Source: Fredinandcohnia onubensis | GTDB lineage: Bacteria > Bacillota > Bacilli > Bacillales > Bacillaceae_L | Length of the DNA: 64,000 nt | Assembly: GCF_002734215.1 (NCBI RefSeq) | Contig: NZ_NSEB01000004.1 | Coordinates: 1-64,000, forward strand | Direction: 5' to 3' | Shown: positions 53,615 to 62,583 of the stretch, piece by piece | Layout of the letters: the number at the start of each line of letters is the position of its first letter | How positions within the stretch are numbered: the stretch's first letter is position 1 | The notes under the pieces: generated by a model | What the model saw: only the letters and a program-made list of their open reading frames with translations | Databases searched by the model: none | What the model was told of the DNA's origin: nothing | Program-made: the position numbers and the translations under genes

Positions 53615-53976
53615 AAATATTTTCTTCTCTCCAATCTTAAAAAAATTATCTTTCATTTCTATTTTTAAACAAAAAAGACCTTACTTAGCTTAACCTCTAA
53701 GCTTGTATTTATTAAATGAATAATAGCATATAAATGACGGACACAGTGACACCCAAAAGTTTGTTGAAAGTGTAACAACTTGTTTCTCTTCTCCTATAGC
53801 AACTTCGTATGCTGAAATCCAAATATAAGTAACCCTTATACCTGCATTACTTTCATTAATTTTACATTAAGCTTGTTTGAGTTTAGAATTTAAATTATAA
53901 ATATTCTGAATAATTTAAAATGAGGTGCTGGTGACAATTATGATCTATGCACTAAACCGCCAAAGGAGGTACACAT
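53615..53976. other. Intergenic region with promoter and repeat remnant
   Basis: No gene seen. ACACAGTGACACCCAAAAGT and following TTGTTGAA (53741-53767) is a degraded GTCACAGTGAC element. A promoter-like pair lies at 53873-53901. The region separates the EcsC gene from the divergent ligase operon. Confidence 0.5.
53873..53901 (+). promoter_or_regulatory. Candidate promoter of the ligase/permease operon
   Basis: TTGTTT (53873-53878) and TATAAA (53896-53901) with a 17-base spacer, about 75 bases before the ligase start. Fair matches to sigma-A hexamers. The LysR protein encoded at the end of the operon could act here. Confidence 0.4.
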
Positions 53977-55347
53977 GTGAACATTACTGAGAGTAAAACA
54001 AAAAAGGTCACGTATACTAATCCACTTTTCCGCTCTGTGTCTGAGGAGGAAATCTATGTATACCAAGAGAACTTACTAAAAAAACAATTACGATACATTT
54101 ATCGCAATTCGGAATTCTATCGAAACAAGTTTAATCAAATCGGTGTATTTCCAGAGGACATTAAAACGATTGAGGAGTTTCGTCAGTTACCGGTATTTAT
54201 GAACAAAACGATAGAGAGGGAAAATCAAAAGGAATCTAGGGAACGATATGGTCATCCTTTTGGAACTCATTTATGCTGTTCACCAGACGAAATTGAATTC
54301 ACTGGAACTACAAGCGGGACCTCTGGAAACCCAACATTTACGTATACTTTTACGAAGGAAGATTTGGATTTTTTAAATCGGTATATTGCCCATATGTTGG
54401 AGTACGGGGGAGTATATCCTGGTGATCGATTACTCTTCAGCCATTCGTTAGGTATTTATGCAACCTCATCCATTTTGTGGGGAATCAGGTCCCATGGTGT
54501 TTTGCCGATTGATGTGGATGTTCGAGCAGGTAGCCAGATGATTTTAAAATACACAGAAATGACAAAACCAAGTGCTGCCATGATGACCCCGTCACTTGCT
54601 GAATACTTAATTGATAAGGCTCCAGAAATCATAGGGAAGAGTGTCGGTGAATTAGGTTTGTCGGCATTATTCACTGTCGGAGAGTTAGGAATCGGAATAC
54701 CAGAGGTTAAGAAGAAAATTGAAAACGCTTACGGTTGTAGAGTGTATGATTATTTAGGAGAATTAGGCTTTTCCTGTGATTCCGATGAATATTATGGGAT
54801 CCATTGCGTTGCTCCCGATTTCGGTCTTTTTCCGATTGATTTGGTTGATCCAGAAACCAAAAAGCCAATCGAAGTGACGGATGGAGTGATTGGGGAGGTT
54901 ATTGATACCGAGATCAATTTAAAAGCCCTACCAAGAGTCCGCTATGCGAGTGGCGATGTGGTGCAAATATTTACAAAAGAATGTCCGGGATGTGGATTTA
55001 AGGGTAAGCGGATAAGAGTAGTGGGTCGTTCCGATGACATGTTGATCATCAAAGGAGCAAACGTCTATCCAGCATCCATTAAAAAGGTAATTGCGAAATT
55101 TGCCCCAGATGTTACCGGAGAAATCCGAATTGTGCTGGATACTCCTCCGCCAAGAGTAGTCCCACCTTTGAAGGTGAAAGTTGAATATGGATATCATGTT
55201 GATCATCGCTATTTGCAGGATTTAGAGCAAAGGATGAAAAATGCTCTCCATACGGAGGCGAGAGTAACCCCAGAGATCATTTGGTGTGAACCGGGTTCTT
55301 TAGAGAAGGCGATGACCAAAACACCTCTTTTTGAGAAGAATTACTAA
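53977..55347 (+). CDS. Phenylacetate-CoA ligase-like adenylate-forming enzyme (PaaK family)
   Basis: A 456-residue acyl/aryl-CoA ligase: it joins a carboxylic acid to CoA through an acyl-AMP. Visible are the ATP loop TGTTSGTSGNPTFTYT (about 109-124), YDYLGELGF near 260 and the C-terminal hinge GRSDDMLIIKGANVYPASIK (about 350). The C-terminal domain is that of PaaK. GTG start with AAAGGAGG seven bases upstream. Next to an amidohydrolase and a permease, it suggests catabolism of an aromatic or amino-acid-derived acid; no other phenylacetate genes are near. Confidence 0.88.
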   Translation: MNITESKTKKVTYTNPLFRSVSEEEIYVYQENLLKKQLRYIYRNSEFYRNKFNQIGVFPEDIKTIEEFRQLPVFMNKTIERENQKESRERYGHPFGTHLCCSPDEIEFTGTTSGTSGNPTFTYTFTKEDLDFLNRYIAHMLEYGGVYPGDRLLFSHSLGIYATSSILWGIRSHGVLPIDVDVRAGSQMILKYTEMTKPSAAMMTPSLAEYLIDKAPEIIGKSVGELGLSALFTVGELGIGIPEVKKKIENAYGCRVYDYLGELGFSCDSDEYYGIHCVAPDFGLFPIDLVDPETKKPIEVTDGVIGEVIDTEINLKALPRVRYASGDVVQIFTKECPGCGFKGKRIRVVGRSDDMLIIKGANVYPASIKKVIAKFAPDVTGEIRIVLDTPPPRVVPPLKVKVEYGYHVDHRYLQDLEQRMKNALHTEARVTPEIIWCEPGSLEKAMTKTPLFEKNY

Positions 55348-55385
55348 GTAACAATAATGACCCTATCATGTGAGGAGGAATATGA

Positions 55386-56363
55386 ATGATCATTGATTGT
55401 TCCAATACGTTACCGGAGTTTGCTTTTATGGAAGGATCGGAATCGAACACAAAAAACGAGAACTATGTAAAACTGTTTAGTCCTCGTTGGGCACAACTTG
55501 TCGGTTGGTCAAAGGATGAATTTAATAGAAAACTAGAGAGACAATCATCAAAGGATGTCATGGATGAGTTGTATGGCGTATTAAAAGAACATTATTCTAT
55601 GGAAAACTTTTTAAGTATGTTACAAGAGTCTAATATTGTCTATCATGCCATTCATAATATGGATTATGGCCGGGATGGTTCTGAACCTCCGGCAGATCAT
55701 GACTATATTGCTACTATTCTAAAGCAGTACCCGAATCGCTTTATTGGTTTTGCCGGCTTTAATCCTCATAAAGGGACTGAAAGTTTAAAAGTGGTACGAA
55801 AGGCAATTACGGAGCAGGGATTTAAGGGAGTCGTGTTGCCACCATACGAGCATGGAGTAAAGGCTGATGACCGAAAATATTATCCGCTTTATGCCCTTTG
55901 TGATGAACTGGGAATTCCTATATGGATTCATTCATCCATCAATTATTATAAAGAAACCTCTGTGTATATCGATCATCCTTCTAACTTAGAGGCACCATTA
56001 ATGGATTTTAAAAATTTAAAAATTATTGCTGGACACGGAGGTTGGCCGTGGATACCAGATATGATGGCGATGCTATTAAAATATAAGAATCTATATGTAG
56101 ATACTTCTGCCTTCCGACCAAAATATATTGCAGAGCCAAATACAGGCTGGGATATGTTTATGCACTATGCAAATAGCTTAATCCAGGACCAAATTGTCTT
56201 TGCCGCAGATTGGCTGACGATTGGAATGCCGATTAAGGAGTATCTCAAGGAGGTGGAAGACTGGCCACTAAAAAAGGAAGTACGAGAAAAGTTTTACTGG
56301 AAGAATGCTAACAAATTATTTAAGTTGGGCATTGAAGAAGAATCGCCAATCATGTCTAAGTAA
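55386..56363 (+). CDS. Amidohydrolase-2 family protein (decarboxylase-like), N-terminal HxH absent
   Basis: A 325-residue TIM-barrel protein of PF04909, a family with ACMSD and resorcylate decarboxylases. Later ligands are visible: IWIHSSINYY (His near 180), IAGHGGWPW (His near 219) and VFAADWLT (Asp near 279). The usual first metal pair (IDxHxH) is replaced by IIDCSNTLPEF, so it lacks two His ligands. The metal site must therefore differ or it may act without metal. AGGAGGA precedes the ATG. Lies 38 bases after the ligase gene. Confidence 0.82.
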   Translation: MIIDCSNTLPEFAFMEGSESNTKNENYVKLFSPRWAQLVGWSKDEFNRKLERQSSKDVMDELYGVLKEHYSMENFLSMLQESNIVYHAIHNMDYGRDGSEPPADHDYIATILKQYPNRFIGFAGFNPHKGTESLKVVRKAITEQGFKGVVLPPYEHGVKADDRKYYPLYALCDELGIPIWIHSSINYYKETSVYIDHPSNLEAPLMDFKNLKIIAGHGGWPWIPDMMAMLLKYKNLYVDTSAFRPKYIAEPNTGWDMFMHYANSLIQDQIVFAADWLTIGMPIKEYLKEVEDWPLKKEVREKFYWKNANKLFKLGIEEESPIMSK

Positions 56364-56447
56364 TAGGTACGTGAGCAGTCTGATAGAGTTCCGCATAAAA
56401 CGTTTTTTTGAATTACCATTTATTCTATGACCTGAGGAGTTGTTGGG

Positions 56448-57902
56448 ATGAAATTAGAAAGAAATGATACTACTGTAACCATCGCTTCAAACCAAAATAC
56501 ACAACTAAAGAAGGCACTCTCAAAGTGGGATTTATTAACGATAGGCGTTGGGGCTGTTATTGGTTGGTCTTGGGTTATTTATGCAGGTGTGTGGTCAACC
56601 ACTGCCGGTAGCTTTGGGGGAGTTCTGGCTTTCCTGATTGGCGGAATCCTCTGCTCGTTTGTCGGACTCGCCTATGCAGAGCTTGCCTCCTCCATGCCAA
56701 GGGCTGGTGGAGATATCGTTTATACTTATAAGGGATTGGGTGATCGGTGGGCCTTCATTGCTGGTGCGTGTGTTGGCTATAGCTTTCTTACTTTACTCGT
56801 TGTAGAAACGATTATGCTACCGGTGATTTTGGAAGCACTAGGATTCCCGTTGCCGAAAATTGGTGCTATTTACACCATTGGCGGGGAAACCGTGTATGTT
56901 TCCTATATCGTGCTTTCCATCCTTATTAATTTTTTCTTTGCTTATCTGAATATAAAGGGAATTGAATTTTCAAAAGTATTTCAAACGATTACAGTAGCGG
57001 TTTTATTATTTGCGGCTGTCTTTTATGTAGTGGTGGGTGTAAGCTTAGGTGAAGTATCGAATGCTAAACCATTCTTCACTTCTTTATCGGGTCTTTCCTT
57101 AACCTTACTGCTAGTTCCTGGGTTTATGTCAGGATTTAATGTAGTCGCACAGGCAGCAGAAGAGGCCAATGTTAATCCTAAACTTATTGGCAAGCTTGTG
57201 GTAATAACCGTCTGGGCAAGTGCTTTATTTTACATTTTGATTATTATTGGTACGTCTTTTGCAGCGGATATAGGTACTAGAGAAACTGCTTCAATTGTAG
57301 TCTTGGAATCTCTTAGCCAGTTATTTAATGGATCAAAGGTGGCTATGGTTTTTGTAGCAATCGCCTCCCTAATAGGAATGTTAACTACTTGGAATGCTGC
57401 GTATCTTGCGGGTAGCCGGGTCCTATTTGCTCTAGGAAGAGCTAAATATATTCCGAAAGGCTTTTCGGAACTGCATGTTAAGAATCGAACTCCAATGAAA
57501 GCCATTTTGTTTTTATTTGCGCTGAGCAGCCTAGCTGCTTTTCTGGGAACTAGCCAGATGATTTTTATAAATATCGTGAATATTTCTGGCTTTATGATGA
57601 TTTGTGCATGGTTGCTTGTTGTTCTATCCTTCTTGATTTTAAGACAGAAGGCACCTAACCTAAATCGTCCATACTATGTGGCGTATGGCCGATTTGTGGG
57701 AGTATTAGCTATTGTTTCACTGATTTTCTTCTTGTTTTTATATACGCCATTAAATCCTTTAGGTGGGTTAACTTTACCTGAATTAAGTGTTTTAGGGATA
57801 ATCATTATTACCATTCTTGTTGTCTATTTCAAAAATGTTCACCATAGTAAAATTAGCAAAGAGGAAAGGGAAAAACTGCTTTTTGAAAATACTGGTGAAT
57901 AG
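56448..57902 (+). CDS. APC-family amino acid/organic acid permease
   Basis: A 484-residue transporter with about 12-13 membrane helices. The first helix carries the APC substrate motif LLTIGVGAVIGWSWVIYAG (family GxGIG region, here GVGAVIGWSW). Later helices include AELASSMPRAGGDIVY (the typical P-x-AGG motif). It should import the acid or amino acid that the ligase and amidohydrolase use. A TGAGGAG site lies before the ATG. Confidence 0.9.
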   Translation: MKLERNDTTVTIASNQNTQLKKALSKWDLLTIGVGAVIGWSWVIYAGVWSTTAGSFGGVLAFLIGGILCSFVGLAYAELASSMPRAGGDIVYTYKGLGDRWAFIAGACVGYSFLTLLVVETIMLPVILEALGFPLPKIGAIYTIGGETVYVSYIVLSILINFFFAYLNIKGIEFSKVFQTITVAVLLFAAVFYVVVGVSLGEVSNAKPFFTSLSGLSLTLLLVPGFMSGFNVVAQAAEEANVNPKLIGKLVVITVWASALFYILIIIGTSFAADIGTRETASIVVLESLSQLFNGSKVAMVFVAIASLIGMLTTWNAAYLAGSRVLFALGRAKYIPKGFSELHVKNRTPMKAILFLFALSSLAAFLGTSQMIFINIVNISGFMMICAWLLVVLSFLILRQKAPNLNRPYYVAYGRFVGVLAIVSLIFFLFLYTPLNPLGGLTLPELSVLGIIIITILVVYFKNVHHSKISKEEREKLLFENTGE

Positions 57903-57911
57903 TACAAAGGT

Positions 57912-57944
57912 AAAGCCGGTTTCTTTAGGATAACCGGCTTTTTT
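57912..57944 (+). terminator. Terminator after the permease gene
   Basis: AAAGCCGGTT (57912-57921) and AACCGGCTTT (57932-57941) form a perfect stem with a 10-base loop and TTTTTT. The A-rich left side lets it also work for the convergent LysR gene, whose stop codon it overlaps. Confidence 0.85.
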
Positions 57945-58881
57945 CATGCTCCTTAGCATTGGCCAGCCCTTGATCTAACGTGTTTTGCAGATGATGTTTA
58001 AATAGTTTAATAAACTCTTTAACAACAGGTGGATTATTTGCCCTTTTTACTCGTACGAAACCTAAATAACTTTCGCCGGCTATTGTATCTGCTAATGGAA
58101 TCGGCACAATTTCCCCTTTATCGATATATGGATTATTAATCAGATCAACCTGAGTATCGATGGTAATGCCAATACCCTCGCGAATGGCTTCTCTTATGGT
58201 TTCTGTATTATTTGACGAAAACAGTAGATCAACAGCTCCATTCTCATTGACAAAATTGTTGAAGTACCAAGTTAAAAATTCACCATTGAACATGATGAAG
58301 GTTTGATTTGTTAATTGGTCATAGGAGACGCAATCATATGCAGTAAGCGCCGAATCCTTATGAGTAAAAACAAACATATCAATGTCAGTTAAATATTCCA
58401 AATGAATTTTATCTTTTTTCTTTAATGTATTTTCATAGACAGCAATTACACCAATATGAAGTTCTTTATTGATTACAGCCTCTGTAATATCCACGGAACT
58501 CTTTTCTATAATGTTAATCGTCTGATGGGGATATTCCTTTTTTAATTGCGAAATAATAGAAGGAAGGAATGGTAAATGCAAACCTGAAATTACTCCAATG
58601 TTGATGTCATCTTGGTCAGTATCACTTAATTCAATTACCTTCTTTTTTAATTGTTCCCATTGTTTTAATACCTCTTCAGCATGAACAATCATTTCTATCC
58701 CTTTCTCTGTAGGGATTACACCATAACGAGTACGGTGAAATATCTCGAAACCCAACTCCTCTTCCAACTTTTTAATGGATTGACTTATAGCCGATTGCGA
58801 GACAAATAGTTTTTCCGCTGTTTTTGAAAAGGATAGGGTTGTTGCGACAGACACAATAAACTCCAATTGTTCAATATGCAC
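57925..58881 (-). CDS. LysR-family transcriptional regulator
   Basis: A 318-residue regulator. The N-terminal helix-turn-helix reads LEFIVSVATTLSFSKTAEKL and FVSQSAISQSIKKLEEELG; the rest is a periplasmic-binding-like effector domain. It is convergent with the permease operon and shares its terminator. Such placement suggests that it controls the ligase/amidohydrolase/permease genes, with the acid as inducer. GGGGA precedes the ATG. Confidence 0.92.
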   Translation of the reverse strand: MHIEQLEFIVSVATTLSFSKTAEKLFVSQSAISQSIKKLEEELGFEIFHRTRYGVIPTEKGIEMIVHAEEVLKQWEQLKKKVIELSDTDQDDINIGVISGLHLPFLPSIISQLKKEYPHQTINIIEKSSVDITEAVINKELHIGVIAVYENTLKKKDKIHLEYLTDIDMFVFTHKDSALTAYDCVSYDQLTNQTFIMFNGEFLTWYFNNFVNENGAVDLLFSSNNTETIREAIREGIGITIDTQVDLINNPYIDKGEIVPIPLADTIAGESYLGFVRVKRANNPPVVKEFIKLFKHHLQNTLDQGLANAKEHEKSRLS

Positions 58882-59119
58882 ACAGAATTCCCCCTACATC
58901 TAAAATCGAGTTGCGCTTGTAGTATTCATTCAACACAACCAGGTTTATTCCTTTATTACATGTATTAAATTTAGGGCACGACTGGTTGTTAAAGTGATTT
59001 TGGGAAGTATTGTTTTAAGGTAGGTAATGGGTTCAAAGCTGATACAGAAAGGGGGTATATCAATGCTGCCATCTATTAAGAAATTTGCCCAACATAGCAA
59101 CATTAGATGAAGGCCATAC

Positions 59120-59145
59120 AAAAAGATCCAGTTATCTACTGGATT
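59120..59145 (-). terminator. Terminator overlapping the CBO0543-like gene end
   Basis: On the minus strand ATCCAGT (59144-59138) pairs with ACTGGAT (59132-59126) around a 5-base loop and is followed by CTTTTTG. The stop codon lies within the hairpin. Confidence 0.65.
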
Positions 59146-59617
59146 CAGGGTTAGTTAATTTTGAGTTATTTCTTTCGATGAATTTCTGAAAAGCATAATT
59201 CAATAGTGAAAGTGAGTAGGAAATAAGAAAGATTATTCTAGAATTAAACATTTTTAGTTTATAATGACCGATTTTTTGAAAGAGTGCACTCAAGGGAAAG
59301 GCAAAAATTAAATCCATGATTAAATTACATAATGCATATAACGAGAACTTACCATAAGTAAAATGAAACACCCACAAATTAATGGTGAAAAAAGGCCCGA
59401 ATATAAAGGCTAAAGCATCAAATACCATGTATTTGGTACCTCCTTTAACCTTCCACCATTTGAAAATTGGATTCAAGAGTGTTTGTATTAACAAAATACA
59501 AGAACAAAATAAAGTAACAGGCAAAAATCTTTTAAACGATTGTTTTGGGAGAAAGTATATAACAATTGCCCATAACACAACTGCATTTGCAATTCGAAAA
59601 AAGTTCGCTATCAACAT
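59132..59617 (-). CDS. Small multi-helix membrane protein (CBO0543-like)
   Basis: About 161 residues with four or five hydrophobic helices: AVVLWAIVIYFLPKQSF, LPVTLFCSCILLIQTLL, YMVFDALAFIFGPFFTINLW and LYALCNLIMDLIFAFPLSAL. This layout recalls the CBO0543 family of sporulating Firmicutes, for which no function is known. The start is uncertain: the ATG at 59617 is close to GGGTGG, and a TTG follows it directly. Confidence 0.6.
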   Translation of the reverse strand: MLIANFFRIANAVVLWAIVIYFLPKQSFKRFLPVTLFCSCILLIQTLLNPIFKWWKVKGGTKYMVFDALAFIFGPFFTINLWVFHFTYGKFSLYALCNLIMDLIFAFPLSALFQKIGHYKLKMFNSRIIFLISYSLSLLNYAFQKFIERNNSKLTNPESSR

Positions 59618-59747
59618 AACCACCCTAAAATTTTTTATTAGGATGCGTTATTTAAACATTTTTATTCTGAAAAGAATAAGAAAAGATTAAATGGAAATTT
59701 GATAGGCGATGGACTGCCTGCTTGATTAAGGTATGCCACCAGGCCGT

Positions 59748-59774
59748 GGGACAAGGGACCTGTCCCTGCGCCCC
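59748..59774 (+). repeat. GGGACAGGTCCC-type element
   Basis: GGGACAAGGGACCTGTCCCT followed by GCGCCCC, which runs into a GC-rich block. Confidence 0.6.
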
Positions 59775-59855
59775 AGCCCAAGGGCTACGCCGCGCCCCAG
59801 CCTCTAGACCAACACCAACCCACACTCCTACACCTGCAGCCCACCCGCGCCCCAA
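59775..59855. other. GC-rich low-complexity block
   Basis: About 80 bases with three CGCGCCCC/GCGCCCCAGCC-type units and ACCAACACCAACCCACACTC. GC is about two thirds, against roughly one third in the surrounding DNA. A minus-strand reading frame through it (59652-59864) gives a Gly/Val/Ala/Trp-rich product with no credible start and is not taken as a gene. Confidence 0.6.
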
Positions 59856-59998
59856 TTTCATCAAATTTTTCCCGTAAACGTTGAAACTTTCTGATATAAT
59901 TTGTAGTATATTGGTGAAATATGTAGACTTTTCCTTTTAAGTAGTAGGAAAGTATGGCTTATGAAATCTTAATTCTAATAAAATGGTGGGTAAAAACG

Positions 59999-60592
59999 AT
60001 GGTTTTTGATGGAATTCTCATTGCGGTGATTGTAGGTTTTTTTCGAAAAGGTAGTTTGCGTGGATTAGCTGATTTGCAGTTGAAATACGGTTGGATTTTT
60101 CCGATTCTTGTTCTTCTTCAGCTCTCGGTCTATTTTATGCAAAATAAGTATGAAATGCTAGGATTCCTTAGCGGCTATATTTATATGTTTGTTTATGTGA
60201 TTGGGATGGCGTTTCTTTGGGTGAACCGCCACCATTCAGGATTTACTCTTATTTTAATCGGGACATTTCTAAACTTTCTTGTCATGGCTTTGAATGGTGG
60301 AAGAATGCCAGTGTTAGAGTCTGCTGCAACTTTGCTAGATCCACATTACATAGATACATTAAAAAATGAGCTTTATGCCAAGCACACTCTCCTGACAGAG
60401 AGCAGTAGATTAGGGTTTTTAGGTGATATTATTCCGTTAACTGATCCTTATCCACGTTCTCAAATCATTAGTATTGGTGATGTTGTGATGAATATTGGCG
60501 CCTTCCAATTTATCCAATATCTAATGGTGCATAAAAATAGAGATACGTCGCTAGAAGGTGAGTCCTCTTCATTGAAGGAGGTGAAATCATGA
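59999..60592 (+). CDS. DUF5317-family membrane protein
   Basis: About 197 residues with five hydrophobic helices (for example GILIAVIVGFFRKG at the start and YIYMFVYVIGMAFLW). It has the signature NGGRMPVLE near 104 of DUF5317 proteins and a short basic tail. The start at 59999 has GGTGGG eight bases upstream; the earlier ATG lacks a site. The stop overlaps the next small gene in ATGA. The link with the GGDEF/HD-GYP gene downstream suggests a shared operon. Confidence 0.72.
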   Translation: MVFDGILIAVIVGFFRKGSLRGLADLQLKYGWIFPILVLLQLSVYFMQNKYEMLGFLSGYIYMFVYVIGMAFLWVNRHHSGFTLILIGTFLNFLVMALNGGRMPVLESAATLLDPHYIDTLKNELYAKHTLLTESSRLGFLGDIIPLTDPYPRSQIISIGDVVMNIGAFQFIQYLMVHKNRDTSLEGESSSLKEVKS

Positions 60593-60678
60593 AAACAAAA
60601 GTATCTCGTATTCTATTAAACGCAATTATCCTTGGATCTGTAGTACTTGCTTTTACATCTGGTTGGAAACTAATCTAA
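60589..60678 (+). CDS. 29-residue single-helix membrane peptide
   Basis: Reads MKTKVSRILLNAIILGSVVL, then AFTSGWKLI. A strong GGAGGTG site lies six bases before the ATG, inside the end of the DUF5317 gene, and the start overlaps that gene's stop (ATGA). This is the pattern of a coupled small gene. One hydrophobic helix with a basic N-terminus suggests a membrane peptide. No known family. Confidence 0.6.
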   Translation: MKTKVSRILLNAIILGSVVLAFTSGWKLI

Positions 60679-60690
60679 TACACTAACCAA

Positions 60691-60730
60691 GGAGGTATGT
60701 TGGCTATCCAACGTTCCTCCTCTACCTTTT
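60691..60730 (+). terminator. Hairpin before the GGDEF/HD-GYP gene
   Basis: GGAGG-T-ATGTTGG (60691-60703) pairs with CCAACGT-T-CCTCC (60708-60720), one T-T mismatch and one G-U pair, loop CTAT, then TCTACCTTTT. Because a downstream gene starts 20 bases later, it may attenuate more than end transcription. Confidence 0.55.
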
Positions 60731-60750
60731 AACCTGAGAGATGATAAAAA

Positions 60751-62583
60751 ATGAAAATTAACTTTAAACCATTATATATATATACGGGTATAACCGTTCT
60801 AGTCGGAGTTTTTTCATTCCTCTATTTCTATGATTATAAAAATATTACCCTCTCAGATTGGGTGATTATATTTGTACTAGTCGGTTCTATTACCCTTTTA
60901 AATTATCACGTAATTCCTATCCCACCGAAGGATAATTCACTTTCACTCGATTCTTCTATTTATCTTGCTAGTTTGTTTATGTATGGTCTAGACATAACCC
61001 TTTTTGTATTGGCATTATCCAGTATGGTTTATGTTTTTGTTCAACGGAAAACTGCCTGGTGGAAGCATTTATTTAATTTCTCGATGTACACGATTATGAT
61101 TATTGCCTCCTATTTTTCACTTATTTTTGCTGGGGGTTCTTTTGGGGAAATCGATACACATCATTTACTGCCATATATTTTATCTCTCTGTACTTATTTT
61201 ATTTGCAATATGCTCTTTATTATTTCTTATTTCTTTCTTTATGGTAGTGGTAGTATTGAGAACGTCATTAAAGGGGTCACCTCTGATAAAACGTTTGTGA
61301 TTAGTTATTTTACGACTCTGTTACTGCCCTTGATTCTCGGAATCTTGCTAAAAGCAGAAGGTGTATTTGGACTCTTTTTATTCGTATGTATTGCTTTACT
61401 GTTATCTGGAGCATTTCATCAGCACTTTAAGCTTTATCAAGAGATTTCAGATAAGGCAAATAAGGATTTCTTAACAGGTTTAAATAATCATGGCTATTTT
61501 AAAGAATTATTTGATGATGAAATATCAAGTGCTAGGGAAAATGGAACACCTGTAAGCATAGCGCTTTTAGATATAGATGATTTTAAAAAATATAATGATT
61601 TGTATGGTCATATTCAGGGCGACCATTTACTTACATTTTTTGGTTCGATCTTAGAAGAAGAAGCGAATTCCCATGACTATATCGTTGGGCGATACGGTGG
61701 GGAAGAATTTTCGATTGTCATGCCGAACACAACGGTGGACGACGGATTGGCTTTCGTCAATTCATTGCGAAAAAAAGTCAATAACAGCTATTTTAAAGGT
61801 GTAGAGGCACTTCCATATAGCTGCTTATCTTTTTCAGCAGGCGTTGTAGAGTGGGAAAAAGGGATGTATGACGCATCCGAACTATTGAATAAAGCCGACC
61901 AAGCGATGTATTATGCGAAGGCACAGGGAAAAAACATTGTTCAGGTATTTGATGAGAATTCTCAATACTTCGCTCAAAATGCGATTAATCTCGATCATGA
62001 GTTAAAAGAAGCTGAACAACAGCTAAAGATCTTCCTATCGAAAGATGTGTATACCTATCGTCATAGTAAACGCGTGTTCCAATATGCGGTTGATTTCAGT
62101 AGTAGACTAGATTTAAGTGAATCTGAAAAGAAGACGTTAATATTAGGAGCCCTTATTCACGACATCGGGAAACTTGAAATACCTCGTGATATTATCAATA
62201 AAAAAGGAAAACTCGAACCTCATGAATGGGAAATGATGAAGAAACACGTAACCTGGGGGAAAGAAATTATCTCGACCAATAAAAAATTGGAGCCCTTGAT
62301 TCCGTTAGTCGAGCTGCATCACGAACGTTTCGATGGAAAAGGATATCCGCATGGTTTACAAAGTGAAAAAATTCCGAAATTGGCTCGCATACTATGTGTG
62401 TGCGATTCCTTTGACGCGATGACAACAGAACGCCCATACCAAAAGACAAAAACCTTTACCGAAGCTATTGAAGAACTAAGAAAATGCTCAGGAAGTCAAT
62501 TCGACCCAACCCTAGTCGAACCATTTATCGGCATGATCGAGGAGAAGTACGCAAACCAATTGGAGGTGGTGTCACAACAGTGA
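60751..62583 (+). CDS. Cyclic-di-GMP protein: membrane sensor + GGDEF + HD-GYP
   Basis: A 610-residue protein. About seven N-terminal helices (1-215) form a sensor. A GGDEF domain follows (about 240-400): DFLTGLNNHGYF, DIDDFKKYNDLYGH and active-site GRYGGEEF, intact for cyclase work. The usual inhibitory RxxD before it reads NSHD, so product inhibition may be absent. The HD-GYP phosphodiesterase domain (about 425-600) has HDIGK and HHERFDGKGYPHG, also intact. Enzymes for making and breaking cyclic-di-GMP are thus fused. The stop lies in a dispersed repeat, which supplies the final residues. Confidence 0.9.
   Translation: MKINFKPLYIYTGITVLVGVFSFLYFYDYKNITLSDWVIIFVLVGSITLLNYHVIPIPPKDNSLSLDSSIYLASLFMYGLDITLFVLALSSMVYVFVQRKTAWWKHLFNFSMYTIMIIASYFSLIFAGGSFGEIDTHHLLPYILSLCTYFICNMLFIISYFFLYGSGSIENVIKGVTSDKTFVISYFTTLLLPLILGILLKAEGVFGLFLFVCIALLLSGAFHQHFKLYQEISDKANKDFLTGLNNHGYFKELFDDEISSARENGTPVSIALLDIDDFKKYNDLYGHIQGDHLLTFFGSILEEEANSHDYIVGRYGGEEFSIVMPNTTVDDGLAFVNSLRKKVNNSYFKGVEALPYSCLSFSAGVVEWEKGMYDASELLNKADQAMYYAKAQGKNIVQVFDENSQYFAQNAINLDHELKEAEQQLKIFLSKDVYTYRHSKRVFQYAVDFSSRLDLSESEKKTLILGALIHDIGKLEIPRDIINKKGKLEPHEWEMMKKHVTWGKEIISTNKKLEPLIPLVELHHERFDGKGYPHGLQSEKIPKLARILCVCDSFDAMTTERPYQKTKTFTEAIEELRKCSGSQFDPTLVEPFIGMIEEKYANQLEVVSQQ

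Noticed and set aside
59063-59110. 15-codon frame with a strong AAAGGGGG site (MLPSIKKFAQHSNIR)
   Set aside because: The ribosome binding site is good but the peptide is too short and has no recognised relatives; recorded only as a possibility.
59652-59864. Gly/Val/Trp-rich minus-strand frame
   Set aside because: Arises from the GC-rich block and the GGGACAGGTCCC element; not a credible protein.
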